NCBI GenBank assembly: GCA_019916065.1
Contig: CM034234.1
Span: 13,126,520 to 13,190,519, forward strand
Direction: 5' to 3'
Source of the DNA: Vitellaria paradoxa
Taxonomy: Eukaryota; Streptophyta; Magnoliopsida; Ericales; Sapotaceae
DNA: 64,000 nucleotides
Shown one piece after another: positions 24,078-35,971 of this stretch (the first letter of the stretch is position 1; every line of letters starts with the position of its first letter). A program made the translations under genes and the position numbers. Below the pieces are notes generated by a model. It saw nothing but the letters and a program-made list of their open reading frames with translations, was not told where the DNA came from and searched no databases.

Positions 24078-24352
24078 TTTTTGAGATTTCGGGCTGGAAT
24101 AAAAAAATTTATTGTAGGAATTGCAGTGAAAAATATAAAAAGTTAAGATTAATTTGTTCTTTAATAACATATGATCTTTAACATTTTGTATTGATTGTGC
24201 TCCAATCAAATTTTTTTAACTTTTATTTTTATTTTGAAAATAATTTTAATTAAATTAAATTAAAACCATTGACTTAAATACAAATCAATCTTAATCTTTA
24301 ATTCTCTACTCCAGCTCCTGTAGTAAAATTTTCCACTGTAGCACCTAGAACT
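24078..24352. mobile_element. Mutator-type MITE relative, uninterrupted copy
   Basis: The left arm (GGGCTGGAATAAAAAAATTT, then GTAGGAATTGCAGTGAA) and the inverse right arm (TTCCACTGTAGCACC, then CTCCAGCTCCTGTAGTAAA) match the arms of the element at 63159-63777. The middle, including TTTTATTTTGAAAATAATTT and AATTAAATTAAAACC, matches the sequence that there is interrupted by a Tourist-like insertion. This copy is therefore the uninterrupted form of that element. Confidence 0.6.
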
Positions 24353-26061
24353 CTGCATTTTTCAAGAGAGAGAGATGCTGGCATTGATCAATGCATTGAA
24401 GTTTCGTTGGCCAATGATAGCTGGTAATGGAAGCAACTAACTATTAGTTTTTTTTTTTTAAATAATTAAAGTCACCTTCTTACATTTTATTTTATTTTTT
24501 TTAAATATTGAAGAGCAAAAATATCAAATTAATAAAAAATCAAATAAATACCTATTAAAAAACTACCTTTTTTTCTTTTCCCTAATACCAAAAAAATTAA
24601 TTTTTAATAGTTAGCTACTAGTTGTTAGCAAAAAAAAAAAAAAAAAAAATAACTTTTTTACTTTTCAAATCAAGTTTGAGATTGGGGATCATTAAAATCA
24701 AAATTTAATGACTCAGATATATTCAAATTTTTTTTATTCTAAAAATATGTAAATACATTTGAACAGTTGAATTTTAATTTAACATATCTCCAAATCAAAG
24801 TCTCCAAGCTAGCCCCCATATTTATTTTTTAATGGCCGCGGATATATAAATATATCGAATGTCTGAAGAAGTTGAATTTCTTTTACAATCACCTGCAAAT
24901 GAATTTTCAAATTATTCCTAAATTTCGTCGGATTTTTTTATTTTGAAAGTGGCCTCTTTTTTACCACATTCTTTTCCATTGCAAAGCCTGTTGCATGGTA
25001 TTTTTTATACATTTTTTTATTTTTACTATCTTCCCCATGAAACTGGTAAGGAGCGTGGTTTTAATTCTGTTTTCTTCTTCTATAATCTGTTTGAAAAAGT
25101 AGATTTGATAAAATTTAATTTTATTTAATAAGAATTCTTATCAATTCTTATGTTTGGAAATTAAATAAAATTTTATGAGTTGGATTTGATTTGATTTTAT
25201 AACTTAAAATTTAAAATTTCTATAGAATTTAAAATTCAATCCAAAATAATAAAATTTGATGATAACTTATTATTTTTTTAAATAATTTAAATAAGTGGAC
25301 AAATTTATTTTTTTATATCATATTTATCATATTTTTTACTTTTTAATTGTATAGTCAAACTTTATATTCCACGTAAACTAAATCAATTCAGTTCTTAAAT
25401 TCAAAGTATATTCTAAACATAAAATTTGATTAACTAAATCAAATAAATTCTTCAGTTAAAAATGAAATCAATTCTAACAGTACAGGGTGTTAAATTGTAA
25501 GAATGCCAGATTATAAGAATGCTTAATCTTGATCTAAAGTAGTGCATGAGAATGAAGCGTCAGTCTTCCTAAAAAAGGGGCACTCAACGTGATTGAGAAC
25601 CCTAGAAGGTAGTTGTTTTCCCAAATTGGCATCATTTGCTGGAAATTATTGGTTGGAGTGGTGCTTAGATATTGGTTCCTACAGTTAACTTCGTAATTAC
25701 CAAATTTTGGTGGTGATCTTCCTGAAAATTTGGATTTGGGCTAGTGCTTCAGTAGAGATAAATTAACTATGGTATTAGCTAATTCTAAGATTAACTCCAA
25801 ATTAGAAGATGAGGGATGCCTGACACAGAGTCACGTTGTAGATAGAGATTCATGTAACTATGTAACCGAGCAAGTCCATTTTTTTTAGTTGTCAAGTAAT
25901 TCTGATACTAATTTCGACCAGAATATTACCATAGAGTTGATTTTCACAATTAATAAAACTTCCAAATTTCCAGTCACCAATCCCCCTCAAGCAACCATAT
26001 TTTCCACCGCCTAAACAAAATTTGTACGGTTCGTCCACCGATGAACCACGCCTCTACGGTT
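24353..26061. other. Intergenic region, no gene recognised
   Basis: AT-rich sequence with T and A runs. Around 25120-25480 there is a weakly inverted-repeat block rich in AAATTTTAT and TTTGATTT words that may be an old element. From about 25500 the composition becomes more balanced up to the 3' end of the minus-strand gene at 26062, and part of this may be its 3' UTR. No frame longer than about 60 codons looks like a protein. Confidence 0.5.
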
Positions 26062-27108
26062 TCAGTACGGTGCAATAGCGACAAAACTTGAAAATGATTC
26101 ACCACTAACACCATGACCGTCCTTCCTCGTGTAATTCCTCTTTGGCACCAGTTTTGGCCTCCTGCTGCTACCCCCGGCAACTGCTGCCGCAGAACAAATC
26201 GACCGCGAGTCTCCAGTGTCGCCGCAACCACGAGGGATGGCGGTGGCAGCACCATAACTGCCGATGTTTGCCACGGAAAAAAACTTGCGTTGCTTCCTCG
26301 ACTTCTTTGGCTTCCATTTGGGGAACGGATTGTTACACCTCTGGAGGGCCAAGTCATCGTTCACTGGATTTAGGGTTTGGATAGAAGTGACAGACCATTC
26401 TTGCCAGTTGAGATCTGCGAGATCCTTGACAGTGTCCTCTAGAGTCATGAAGGCGCATGAAGAGACGTTTTCGTCGTTTAGCGTGGAGCGAGACGGATTC
26501 ATTAGATCAATCGAGCTCACCGCATCGATCATAATCCTCTGCGAATTTGAACAAAAAATGAACAGTTGGAGCAAATAGGGCAAAATTAAGTGTTCCGAGC
26601 TGATTTAGGAACGAAATGATCTGTAGTCTCTCAAACCTTGTGAGTTTTGTGCATTTTCTTGAATCCGTGCATGTCGATAACCTGTGAACACAGAGCATAA
26701 AGCACGACAAAAGAAAGAACTACAGACATATATATATACACATACATTATTAATTGCGATGCTAGTCAACCTGAAATCTCAAATGTTCTAATTCTATAGA
26801 TATATAAAATATATAGACCAAATATACAGACAAGCTCACATCTATTTTTTTGAACAGCCAATCAAAAGTTTGAAGCTCCATCAAATTAGACAAGAAAAAC
26901 ATCGCGAAACGTTAAGAAACGACGCCCCCAAACCAATCCATGAATTCAAAGTGATACATACATGCATATATAAGTATATAGGCAGAGAAAGAAGAATAAG
27001 AGGAGGAGGAAGAACCTGATTGAGAAGATCGACGGTGAGATCGGTTTGGCCGTCCGAGTCGACGAAAGAGATGTATTGATCGAGGGAGAGCTTTTTGGTC
27101 CTCCGCAT
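26062..27108 (-). CDS. Uncharacterised plant protein, 204 residues, 3 exons
   Basis: Exon 1 is 27108-27016 (starting MRRTKKLSLDQYISFVDSDG), exon 2 is 26681-26637 (VIDMHGFKKMHKTHK) and exon 3 is 26538-26062. All junctions are GT-AG and in phase 0, giving 204 residues. The N-terminal 130 or so residues (DLTVDLLNQ, MHGFKK, SSIDLMNPSRSTL, DVSSCAF-like NVSSCAFMTLEDTV, LNWQEWSVTSIQTL) look like a compact conserved helical module. The C-terminal part is basic, with KWKPKKSRKQRK suggesting nuclear or nucleic-acid contact. I recognise it as a plant family without known function, possibly one of the numbered DUF families, but cannot name it with confidence. No signal peptide or membrane segment is visible. 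GA-rich sequence in intron 1 and an upstream leader of about 200 bases fit an expressed gene. Confidence 0.75.
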
Positions 27109-27352
27109 TCTTTCACCGCAGTGCTCAGAGTATTTCTTTTTGCCTTTGCTGGACGCTCAGATCAGTTCTCTGATCGTATACAAATAAGGAGAGGGAAATA
27201 TACTGATGTACATATACATATATGTATCTATTATATATAACTAAGCGGTAGGGACAACAGGGCTGGAGCACCAAAACATCAAGGAGTTTGATGGATGACG
27301 AGAGAGAACTAGAACCGTATGTGAGAGATGGAAGAGAAGCCCCGTTGCCCAC

Positions 27353-28458
27353 GAGAGGGAGGTTGCAGTAAGAGAGTTACTATAGTTACCGGAGTAACTC
27401 AAAACGATGTCGTTTTAGCATTTATTTTAATGTGATTTTGGATAAAAAAAAATAACGAAATGACGTCATTTTGGGTTATTACGATGACTGTAATAAATCT
27501 CAACTGTAACCTTAAGTCGCTATTATCTACTTATATTTTGTTGGAGTCAATATAGGACGTCGTGAAAAAAAAATAATAATAGATACGCAGAAATTCAAAG
27601 AGACAAGAGTAGAGAAAATTACTTAAAAAGAAATCAAATTAATTAGTAAATAAACATCTAGCTAGACGTTCAATCAGGACATTTTATCAGGCACATTGCT
27701 CTTGGCTTCCTTTTTTATTCTTAATGGATGGAATGCAATGCAACAATTAACAACTCTACATATGTGTTCTTGAAACTCTTAAGCTCAGCAGCCAAAATAT
27801 CAAAGCAAAGTGAAAAGACAAAGAAAACTACAAAACATCCAGCTGCTAGCCAGCTGAAGAAGACACCTTAGGAGGAAATTAATTTAGCAAAAATCAAAGA
27901 ACTTTTGTGCGTTTGGAGCTTGGATTTTCTTAGGAAAAATAGAATGAGAAAGAGTTTTTTTTTGGGGGGGGGATTGTCAGGGAAGCAAAACTAAGTGAAG
28001 GATATTAAGGTTATGTTTTTTTTAATGTAAAATATTTTTTGAAAAATACATTTATTCATCCTTTTAAGAAAATATTTTCAGATAATTTCTATTTATTTTC
28101 TAGTGACATTTATTTGACACATCATGATAAGCTTAAAAACAAATATATATATATATATATATATTATATAATGAGCAAAATATTGTATATATGCACAGTT
28201 TACCCTTCCACATTGCAAAACATTGAACCGGCACGTTGAAAGCATATAAATAAAAGAAGTAAACAAGACGAAGAAACCCATTCATAACCAATACAAATTA
28301 GCATAGATCACAAGTATATAAAGAGAGTAACTAAATGAAATCTACCTAGGCAATTTAATTAATCTGGTAAGTCCAAGTCAGAACATTTTACTAAGGCACG
28401 CAGAAATTTAAAACAAAACCAAAGAAAATAGCATGCATTGTGACAAAATAGTGTTTCC
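27353..28458. other. Intergenic region upstream of the protease cluster
   Basis: No gene is recognised. There is an inverted pair AAAACGATGTCGTTTT at about 27402 and an (AT)n tract at 28146-28165. From about 28230 the sequence becomes recognisably similar to the regions upstream of the protease copies at 32143 and 39048 (CACGTTGAAAGCATATAAAT), marking the promoter-proximal part of the duplicated unit. Confidence 0.5.
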
Positions 28459-28467
28459 ATATAAATT
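28459..28467 (+). promoter_or_regulatory. TATA box of protease gene 1
   Basis: CATATAAAT lies about 100 bases before the ATG at 28559. It aligns with CTATATAAAA at 38969-38978 before copy 3. The corresponding segment is missing from copy 2. Confidence 0.5.
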
Positions 28468-28558
28468 CTCAAGACCAAAGCATAAAAATCAGTATTCATT
28501 TGAGCCCTCAGTTTAATCTGTTCTGGTTCGAGAATAAAAAAAAAAAAAAAAAGTGTCA

Positions 28559-29690
28559 ATGGATTCCAAAAGGCAGTACCGATTCATCAGCTTGGCTTTG
28601 TTATTTGTTCTGGGAAATTTGACTTCTCAAGCAGCATCTCGATCTCTTCAAGAAGCATCGATGTCTGAGAGGCACGAGCAATGGATGACTCATTATGGGC
28701 GTGTGTACAAAGATGCTGCTGAGAAGGAGAGACGCTACAACGTATTCAAAGCCAACGTGGAATATATCGAATCCTTTAATAAAGCCTCGAACAAGCCTTA
28801 CAAACTAGGAGTCAATCAATTTGCAGATCTCACGAATGAAGAGTTCACGTTGCGCAACAGGTTCAAGAGCCATGAATGTTCCAATACAGCGGTGTCGTTT
28901 AAATATGAAAATGTGACTGCAGTGCCAGCGACAATGGATTGGAGAAAGAAAGGTGCAGTAACACCTATCAAGGACCAAGGCCAGTGTGGTAAGTAGCAAT
29001 TTCTTAACAAAAATTTTCAATATATATATATATATAATAATACTAAAAAAAAAAAATTAAAAATTGATGATTTCTTACCATTTTTTCCTTCATATAGGAT
29101 GTTGCTGGGCATTTTCAGCTGTGGCAGCCATGGAAGGAATTCACCAGTTAACAACAGGGAAGTTAATATCCCTTTCTGAACAAGAGTTAGTTGATTGCGA
29201 CACGTCCGGTGAAGATCAAGGCTGTGCTGGTGGTCTCATGGATGACGCCTTCAAATTCATCGAGCAAAACAAGGGACTAACCACTGAAACAAATTACCCG
29301 TACAAAGCAACTGATGCAACTTGCAACAAAAGCAAAGCAAAAAACCACGCAGCCACCATAACAGGATACCAGGATGTGCCTGCTAATAGCGAAAGTGCAC
29401 TTCTGAAGGCTGTTGCTAATCAACCAGTCTCGGTAGCCATTGATGCAGGAGGGTCCGACTTCCAATTCTACAAGAGCGGTGTCTTTACTGGAGCGTGTGG
29501 AACCAGTCTAGACCACGGTGTCACTGCTGTTGGTTATGGGACTTCTGAGGATGGGACTAAGTATTGGCTGGTTAAGAACTCATGGGGCACTGAATGGGGT
29601 GAAGAAGGGTACATAAGGATGCAAAGAGACATTGATGCCAAGGAAGGACTTTGTGGCATTGCAATGATGGCTTCTTATCCCACTGCATAA
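28559..29690 (+). CDS. Papain-like cysteine protease, SAG39/SAG12 type, intact (copy 1)
   Basis: Exons 28559-28988 and 29098-29690 join in frame to 340 residues. I chose the first ATG (MDSKRQYRF); an in-frame GTG six bases upstream is not a plausible start. A hydrophobic signal peptide ([11 protein letters not shown]) is followed by an inhibitor prodomain with a perfect ERFNIN pattern (E-x3-R-x3-F-x2-N-x3-I-x3-N in [20 protein letters not shown]) and the GxNxFAD motif in GVNQFADL. The mature C1A domain starts near [20 protein letters not shown]. Catalytic Cys146 (CGCCWAF), His283 ([11 protein letters not shown]) and Asn304 (VKNSWG) are present, as is the oxyanion Gln in DQGQCG. There is no KDEL tail or granulin domain. 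Such enzymes act in the vacuole or apoplast in senescence and stress. Two related copies downstream are broken, so this is the only coding-competent member here. Confidence 0.93.
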
Positions 29691-32142
29691 AGTTCAAAAA
29701 ATCAAAGACTAATAAGAATATATGTAAAATAGTGTGTGGTATGTTTGATTCTGTATTTTTTTTTTTTTTTTTGGGAGCTCGCTCCTGGATGTTCATAACT
29801 GTGTGTTTCCTATATTGCATCAATGCAAGTAAAATCATGGTCGTGATTAATATGGAAAACATATCCCAAGTTTTCCTTGACCTTGATCACTTGTTAATAT
29901 AGCACTTCTATATCTCTATGGTCCTTGTTCTATAGCAACTAAGCATAATGCATCTGAAAACCAGTTGTTAATTAGATAGTATTTTTTTTTTTTTTTTTTT
30001 TTGAGTCCTGGGCTTGAACAGTTAGTCAATCAGCACCTAATGTTGCTATCAGAGCTATAGAGAGAAGTGAGCTTTCGGTAAGGAGAACATGTACTTGGTG
30101 AATGCACATCAATCTTTCATCTAGGACAAATTGCATACAGGCTAAGAGTCCATGGACGTGCACACCAGAACATGGCTATAATGAAAGCAGCAAGAAAACA
30201 TGACCATGTCTCGATTAAAAAGGAAAAATATTCAAATAAACTTAAAAAGGAAAAAAAAAAAATACATAGAAGAAAGCCAGAGAGCAACTTTCAGTTTTAC
30301 TATTCAATACTTCCTTTGAATGATGAATGGCGAACTTCATGGATTGGGTAATCGATGATCATCCATTTCACCTTGTAATAGCAACAATTCTAATTGCCAA
30401 AGTGAGTTTAATTACTAGCAGAGGCGAAAGGCTACACCATAAGGGATATTAAATCCAATGGCTTATACAATTGCAAAAATCATGGCATAACTGCATAATG
30501 GCTCCTGAAATGGCATTTTCAATTTTCACCATGGAGTTCTTTTTTTTTTTTTTTTAATTTTGTTATGCTCTTTTCCTTGTAAAAAAAAATATTATTTTTC
30601 ACTTCCATAATAGCTTTGTATACTAATCTTTAGAGATTATATGAGAATCTATACACTCAATGTGGAGTCCATGAGTGGGACTTGGCTTGAAAGCACCACA
30701 TCCATGTGTCATCCCATATTGCCTATGTCACTATGGCCTGGATCCACATGATGTAATGCATATTAAAAGCTGTGCAGGCCAAGGCCCAAAATGGATATAC
30801 ACCATTTGGATTGAGTCAAGACATTCAAATCGGCCAAAGAACAAACATCATGAAAGAAAGAAAAAGAAAGACAATGGTTATATGACCACGAAAGCATAGC
30901 AACCTCAACCTCAGTTGATAGCCAACAACATTAGAGCAAAACAAAATAATATATTCACATCTCCAACATTTTAACCTTTTTAAATCAGCCTAATTTGTTA
31001 AATGTTGTCCCTCTACAGCTCATTTTATTTGAAGACCACTAACTAGTCCCAGAGATGTCATGGAACATTAAAACCTCCCATATTTTTAAATCAGCCTAAT
31101 TCATTGAATGTTGTCCCTGTGACCTCATTTTATTTGAAGGATAAACAACAGTCCCAGAGAAGTCATGGAACATTACAACCTTACATGGTATCCAAGCAGA
31201 TGGAATATTGTTATTTCATGATTTTCCTTATATCTGGTAGTGATCTTTTCTGTAACGAATCTTGTTTCCCCATCCACTGGAGAGTAACCGATAGCCTATT
31301 ATTGTATCCCCCCTTCAGTTGCTGCACACTTAACGGCAATTGCATCTTCAAGTCAATCTAGTTAACGCGTTATTTGGTGTCAAAATATACAAAATCCAGT
31401 CTGAAAAGCATAAATTACCACACCCAGAGACTTTACATTGAAGGGAAGACCAGAAAATCAGTGAGCTAATTTGATCAATGATCATATTAAGTGACAAAAA
31501 ACTACATACAAGAAATTGTTTAAATAACATTAAGTAGGCTGTGGTAGTTTATGTTGTCAACAATCAGAGGATAAAAATATATGAGGACATTTGACATATT
31601 TGTTTGTCACATAAGGAATCCCATCTGTCATAATCTTCAATATTCTGTTCATGTATCTATAAACAACTTTCCGTATCATTAATCCAAGGCCTTCTTTCAC
31701 TTCCAAGCTTCTTGGGACATTATTCTCATTACTCATGATAAAGTTAAAAACTATCTAATGAGCAAGTAGTTTTATTGTTCATTCCATATTGTTCTCATGG
31801 TAAATTCTTTCTCATGATGAATGACACAGCGCGTTGAGAGTATATAAATTAAAAAAATAATAAAACCAACAGATATTTTGGTAGTTTACCCATAGACTAT
31901 AAAATTAACCATACAAAGATTTGAAAATAATTACTGCTACAATTAAATGAAATGTTATCAAGAAACACAATTGACATGGTGAGTCTAAGTCGGAACATTT
32001 TGTTAAGGCACGCAGAAAGCAACAGGTTTTTAAAACACAATCCATAAGTAATATGCATTCTGACAAAATAGACCAAAGATAAATGCAGAAATCAGTGTAC
32101 CTCCCACCTCATAGTCTATCGGTCCTACCTCTTATCAGAACC
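29691..32142. other. Spacer between protease copies 1 and 2
   Basis: No gene is recognised. From about 30880 to 31840 the sequence aligns with 37950-38760 upstream of copy 3. The rest (29700-30880) contains T and A runs and unique sequence. A promoter-like TATAAAT-containing motif (GAGAGTATATAAATT) occurs near 31836, but it lies 300 bases from the ATG. Confidence 0.5.
30880..31840. repeat. Duplicated upstream segment of protease copy 2 (partner of 37950-38760)
   Basis: Shared words in the same order include GATAGCCAACAACATTAGAG / GATTGTCAACAATGTTAGAG, GACATATTTGTTTGTCACA and ATCATATTAAGTGACAAAAA / ATCCTATTAAGTGACAAAAA. This shows that the duplication of the protease unit included at least 1 kb of 5' flank. 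Confidence 0.75.
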
Positions 32143-33261
32143 ATGGCGTCCAAGAATAGGTACAGATGCTACTGCCTGGCTTTGCTATTCATTTTGGGAA
32201 CTCTGGCTTCTCTAGCTGTGTCTCGATCTCTTCAAGAGGCATCAATGTATGAGAGGCATGAGCAGTGGATGACTCGCTATGGGCGTGTGTACAGAGATGC
32301 TGCTGAGAAGGAGAAACGTTACAACATATTCAAGGCCAATGTGGAACAGATAGAATCTTTCAATTAAGCCTCGAACAAGCCTTACAAGCTAGGAGTCAAT
32401 CAATTTGCAGATCTCACAAATGAAGAGTTCAAATTGCACAACAGGTTCAAGAGCCGTGAATGTTCCAATACTGCAGTGTCCTTCAAATATGAAAATGTAA
32501 CTGCAGTTCCACCTATGATGGACTGGAGAAAAAAAGGTGCGGTAACACCAATCAATGATCAAGGCCAGTGTGGTAAGTGAAAAATTCTTTAAGAAAAATG
32601 AAAGTGGAAAAAACAAAAATTAAATTAAATTAGAATTGATGATTTCTTACTATCTTTCCTATATATAGGATGTTGCTGGGCATTTTCGGCTGTAGCAGCC
32701 ATGGAAGGAATTCATCAGTTAACAACTGGTAAATTAATCTCCTTGTCTGAACAAGAGCTAGTTGATTGTGACACGTCTGCCAAAGATCAAGGCTGCAGTG
32801 GAGGTTTCATGGATGATGCCTTTAAATTCATTGAACAAAACAAGGGCCTCACCACTGAAACAAACTACCCATACAAAGCAACTGATGGAACTTGCAACAG
32901 AAACAAAGCAGCAAACCATGCAGCCACAATAACTGGATACCAAGATGTGCCTGCCAATAGTGAGAGTGCACTACTAAAGGCTGTGGCTAATCAACCAGTC
33001 TCTGTTGCCATTGATGCCGGAGGTTTTGACTTCCAATTCTACAAGAGTGGTGTCTTTACAGGGCAGTGTGGCACTAGCCTAGACCATGGTGTCACTGCTG
33101 TTGGTTATGGGGCTACTGAGGATGGGACTAAGTACTGGCTGGTCAAAAATTCGTGGGGCACTGCATGGGGTGAAGAAGGGTACATTAGGATGGAAAGAGA
33201 CATTGATGCCAAGGAAGGAATTTGTGGCATTGCAATGATGGCTTCATACCCTACTGCTTAA
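32143..33261 (+). pseudogene. Papain-like cysteine protease copy 2, single nonsense mutation
   Basis: Exons 32143-32572 and 32669-33261 have exactly the same lengths (430 and 593 bases) as in copy 1, and the same splice sites. The frame is open except for TAA at 32365-32367, where copies 1 and 3 have the Lys codon AAA. The stop falls at the end of the ERFNIN helix, so the product would be a 74-residue stub lacking the protease domain. Everything downstream still looks sound: [29 protein letters not shown] and SYPTA are kept. The segment carrying the TATA box is also missing upstream. It is either a young pseudogene or an allele that is intact in other individuals. Confidence 0.85.
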
Positions 33262-34084
33262 ACTTGAATATTATCAGTGATCAACTGCCTATGTAAATTA
33301 ACATATATTGCTTGTTATGGCTTCTCTAAGACTCTTGCTTGTTCATATTTGCAGCAAGAACTGGTACATTCAGCACATCGCTGTGCATTTAATTATGTCC
33401 CTACATATATGGGCAATATCTTCAATCTCTTTTGCAGAAAGAACTTGTAAATTTAGCACATTATTGTGCGGTTAATCATGTTCTTGATGTATATATGGGA
33501 ATTATATATTTACTCTTCCTCTAAATTCAGTTCCAATATAATCCAGCCTACAATTACATAACTATTAATAACACCCGGCTTTTCTGCAGCTCCTTTTGTT
33601 TTTTTGCTTTGGAATCATACAGCCAATCAAGATAACAATTTCATGGCAAGAGATTCAAAACTACCTAAAAAGATAAGTCACCCCTTGGAATGAAATTAGA
33701 AATTGCAGTTAACAAACACAAGTAAGCCTTGAAGGCTGGAATAAAATGATACAACTAAAGCAGATGACAAAGCAGTTCACCTCAATGGGAAAAACAAAAC
33801 CGCAGACGGAGATCCAGTTAAAGCACTAATACTTCTATTATTAACTCATTGCCACTATAAGTGAATTGAATTACTCAGGCCTATGTAAGAAATCACCAAT
33901 AAGAAGACTCGTGCCCCTTTCTTAGAATATTAGCTCTGTCATCAAGTGGTCATTTCCTATTTCTTCTTGTGCTGCACCAGTTGGACAAAATAATGAATAT
34001 AAGAAATTAGAACTCCTAGCAAATGGATTAGGTTGCCAATTGCTTATTGGAATGGAATTTTGTTTTTTGGCATTCTGGATTTAG

Positions 34085-34500
34085 TTTTTAAACGAGAAAA
34101 AACACATGACCACGTTAATCTATAACTCATTTCTTACTTTACCCCCCTCAACTATCAATTATCTCACATTGTGCCCTTAACTATGACTTTGTATCCCAGA
34201 TTACCCAAAAATGCTTTGGCAGCTTATACTGTTAACAAAAAGCAGTCGCTTGACAAGCATGTAATGTTAAGTGGTTGTAACTCGGGAAGAACAACCAAAA
34301 AAGAGGGGAAAAAAAAAAAAAAAAAACATGCCGCTCTTAAATTATACCTCACATCCCACTTTACCCCTCAACTATCAATTGTCTCATATTGTATCCTAAA
34401 TTATAATTATGTATATCAAATTGTCCCAAATTAATTACACTACTTAAATTGTTGATGGAACATAGTCATGTAACTTCAAGTGGGAGGCAAATTAGTTAAA
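34085..34500. repeat. Left arm of a 400-bp inverted pair (two subunits)
   Basis: Two tandem subunits of about 190 bases each carry CTTTACCCCCCTCAACTATC then ATTATCTCACATTGTGCCC, and again CTTTACCCCTCAACTATCAA then ATTGTCTCATATTGTATCC. The same two-subunit block lies inverted at 37050-37465, roughly three-quarters identical by eye. They could be the long terminal inverted repeats of a 3.4 kb non-autonomous DNA transposon or two separate copies of one repeat. Confidence 0.6.
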
Positions 34501-34507
34501 TAAGTTA

Positions 34508-34979
34508 GGGATAAACTACACGTACCTCCCCTTAACTTTTGGGTAATTACACTAACTTCCCTTATTTTGAAATTTTATTAACATTGACCCCCTTATGTTA
34601 AATTAATTGTTAAAACTTAACGTAAAATGCAAAATAATCAAAATTTTAGGTGTTTTTTTTTCTATCTTACCCCTCCTTTCACAACTTCGTCAATTTTCTT
34701 TACAAAAAACCCCAAAAACAAGTAAAAACAAGTTAAAAAAATAAAAACTTTTGTAAAGAAAACTGGCGAAGATGTGAGATCGAGAGGGGTAAAATAGGAA
34801 AAGTAGCTAAAATTTTGGTTATTTTGACATTTTCTATTAAGTTCTAACAGTTAGTTTAACAGAAGGGGGTCAATGTTAATAATATTTCAAAATAATAAAG
34901 GTAAATATAATTTTTAAATATTGAGGAGTGATAAGTGTAATTATCCAAATATTAAGGGAAAGTAGGTGTAATTTATCCC
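34508..34979. mobile_element. Fold-back MITE with 8-bp target duplication
   Basis: The first bases, GGGATAAACTACACGTACCT, and the reverse complement of the last, GGGATAAATTACACCTACTT, begin terminal inverted repeats. The pairing continues through GGGTAATTACACT and further inward, so the element could fold on itself over much of its 472 bases. The 8-mer ATAAGTTA is present at 34500-34507 and at 34980-34987. It encodes nothing. A Mutator or hAT derivative is likely. Transcripts would form long hairpins. Confidence 0.75.
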
Positions 34980-35149
34980 ATAAGTTATATATACTAAATG
35001 TTTGTATTTTATTTCATATAACTAAATAAGTTACACATACTAAGTGTATATGACTTAGAGAAAGAAAAGTGTCAATTCAATTTTTTCTTAAAATAGTTTT
35101 TGGAAAAATCTTAGTTATAGTATTCGATTTACTATATGGTTTATTTCAC

Positions 35150-35812
35150 CTACACGCCTCTGGCTTTGGTTTTGTGTATCTAAACCTCACGTGTTTTATA
35201 AATGTGCACTTGGACCTCCTAAAGTTTGTATTACATTCACTCAAACCGGCTTAATTAGATTTTTCATTCAAAAAGTAACTTTTAACCAATTCAATGTTAT
35301 GAAATTATCTTTATACCTTAGTATTAATAAAAAAAATATGTATATTATGATAAATTGTGTCATTTTTTTTCAAAAATTACATACAATTAATTTATTAAAT
35401 TTTTTGTGAACCATTTTTATATCAGTTTTTAAATTATTATGCTTCATATTAATATTTTAAATTAGTAATTATATATATATAAATTATCATTACTTTTTTT
35501 CTGTTATTAATATAATAAATTTAACATAGAAGAGAGAAAATTTTATTTTCTCCTTTTCTTCCACTTCCTTTCCATCGGTATCAGACAATAATAGAAGAAC
35601 ATTACTCTCAATTTTTTTCATGCATTTTTTTTATTAATACTAATGGTATAAAGATATTTCATAGTATTGAATTGGTCAACAATTAATTTTTGGATAAAAA
35701 ATCTAACAGAGAGGGTCTGAGTGAATGTAATATAAACCTTATAGGTCTATGTGCACATTTATATAACATGTAAGATGCATGTGCACAAAGCTGAAACCAC
35801 AAGGGGTATAGA
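35150..35812. mobile_element. Second fold-back element with about 180-bp arms
   Basis: The left arm (TTTATAAATGTGCACTTGGA, GTATTACATTCACTCAAACC, AATTCAATGTTATGAAATTA, TTAGTATTAATAAAAAAAAT) is matched, inverted, by the right arm (GTCTGAGTGAATGTAATATA, CCTTATAGGTCTATGTGCAC). The ends near CACCTACACGCCTC and GGGGTATAGATC are not exactly fixed. It is non-coding. Confidence 0.65.
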
Positions 35813-35944
35813 TCGAATAAATCTTTTAATATATTATTCATCTTTCATCAAACAAAAAGCATATCAAGAGTTAAAAAAAAAAAAAAAACTAATGTTTAGT
35901 GTTATAACTTTATTCACAAAATATTTTCAACCTCATTAAGCTGC

Positions 35945-35971
35945 TAATAATAATAATAATAATAATAATAA
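35945..35971. repeat. (TAA)n microsatellite
   Basis: About nine TAA units in a row. Confidence 0.85.

Noticed and set aside
25974..26384. Overlapping open frames of 80-127 residues on both strands near 26.1 kb
   Set aside because: They are alternative-frame shadows of exon 3 of the minus-strand gene, whose GC-rich tail keeps several frames open.
28553..28558. GTG start two codons upstream for the first protease
   Set aside because: Plant translation normally begins at ATG. The ATG at 28559 starts the expected MDSK/MASK signal peptide shared with the other copies.
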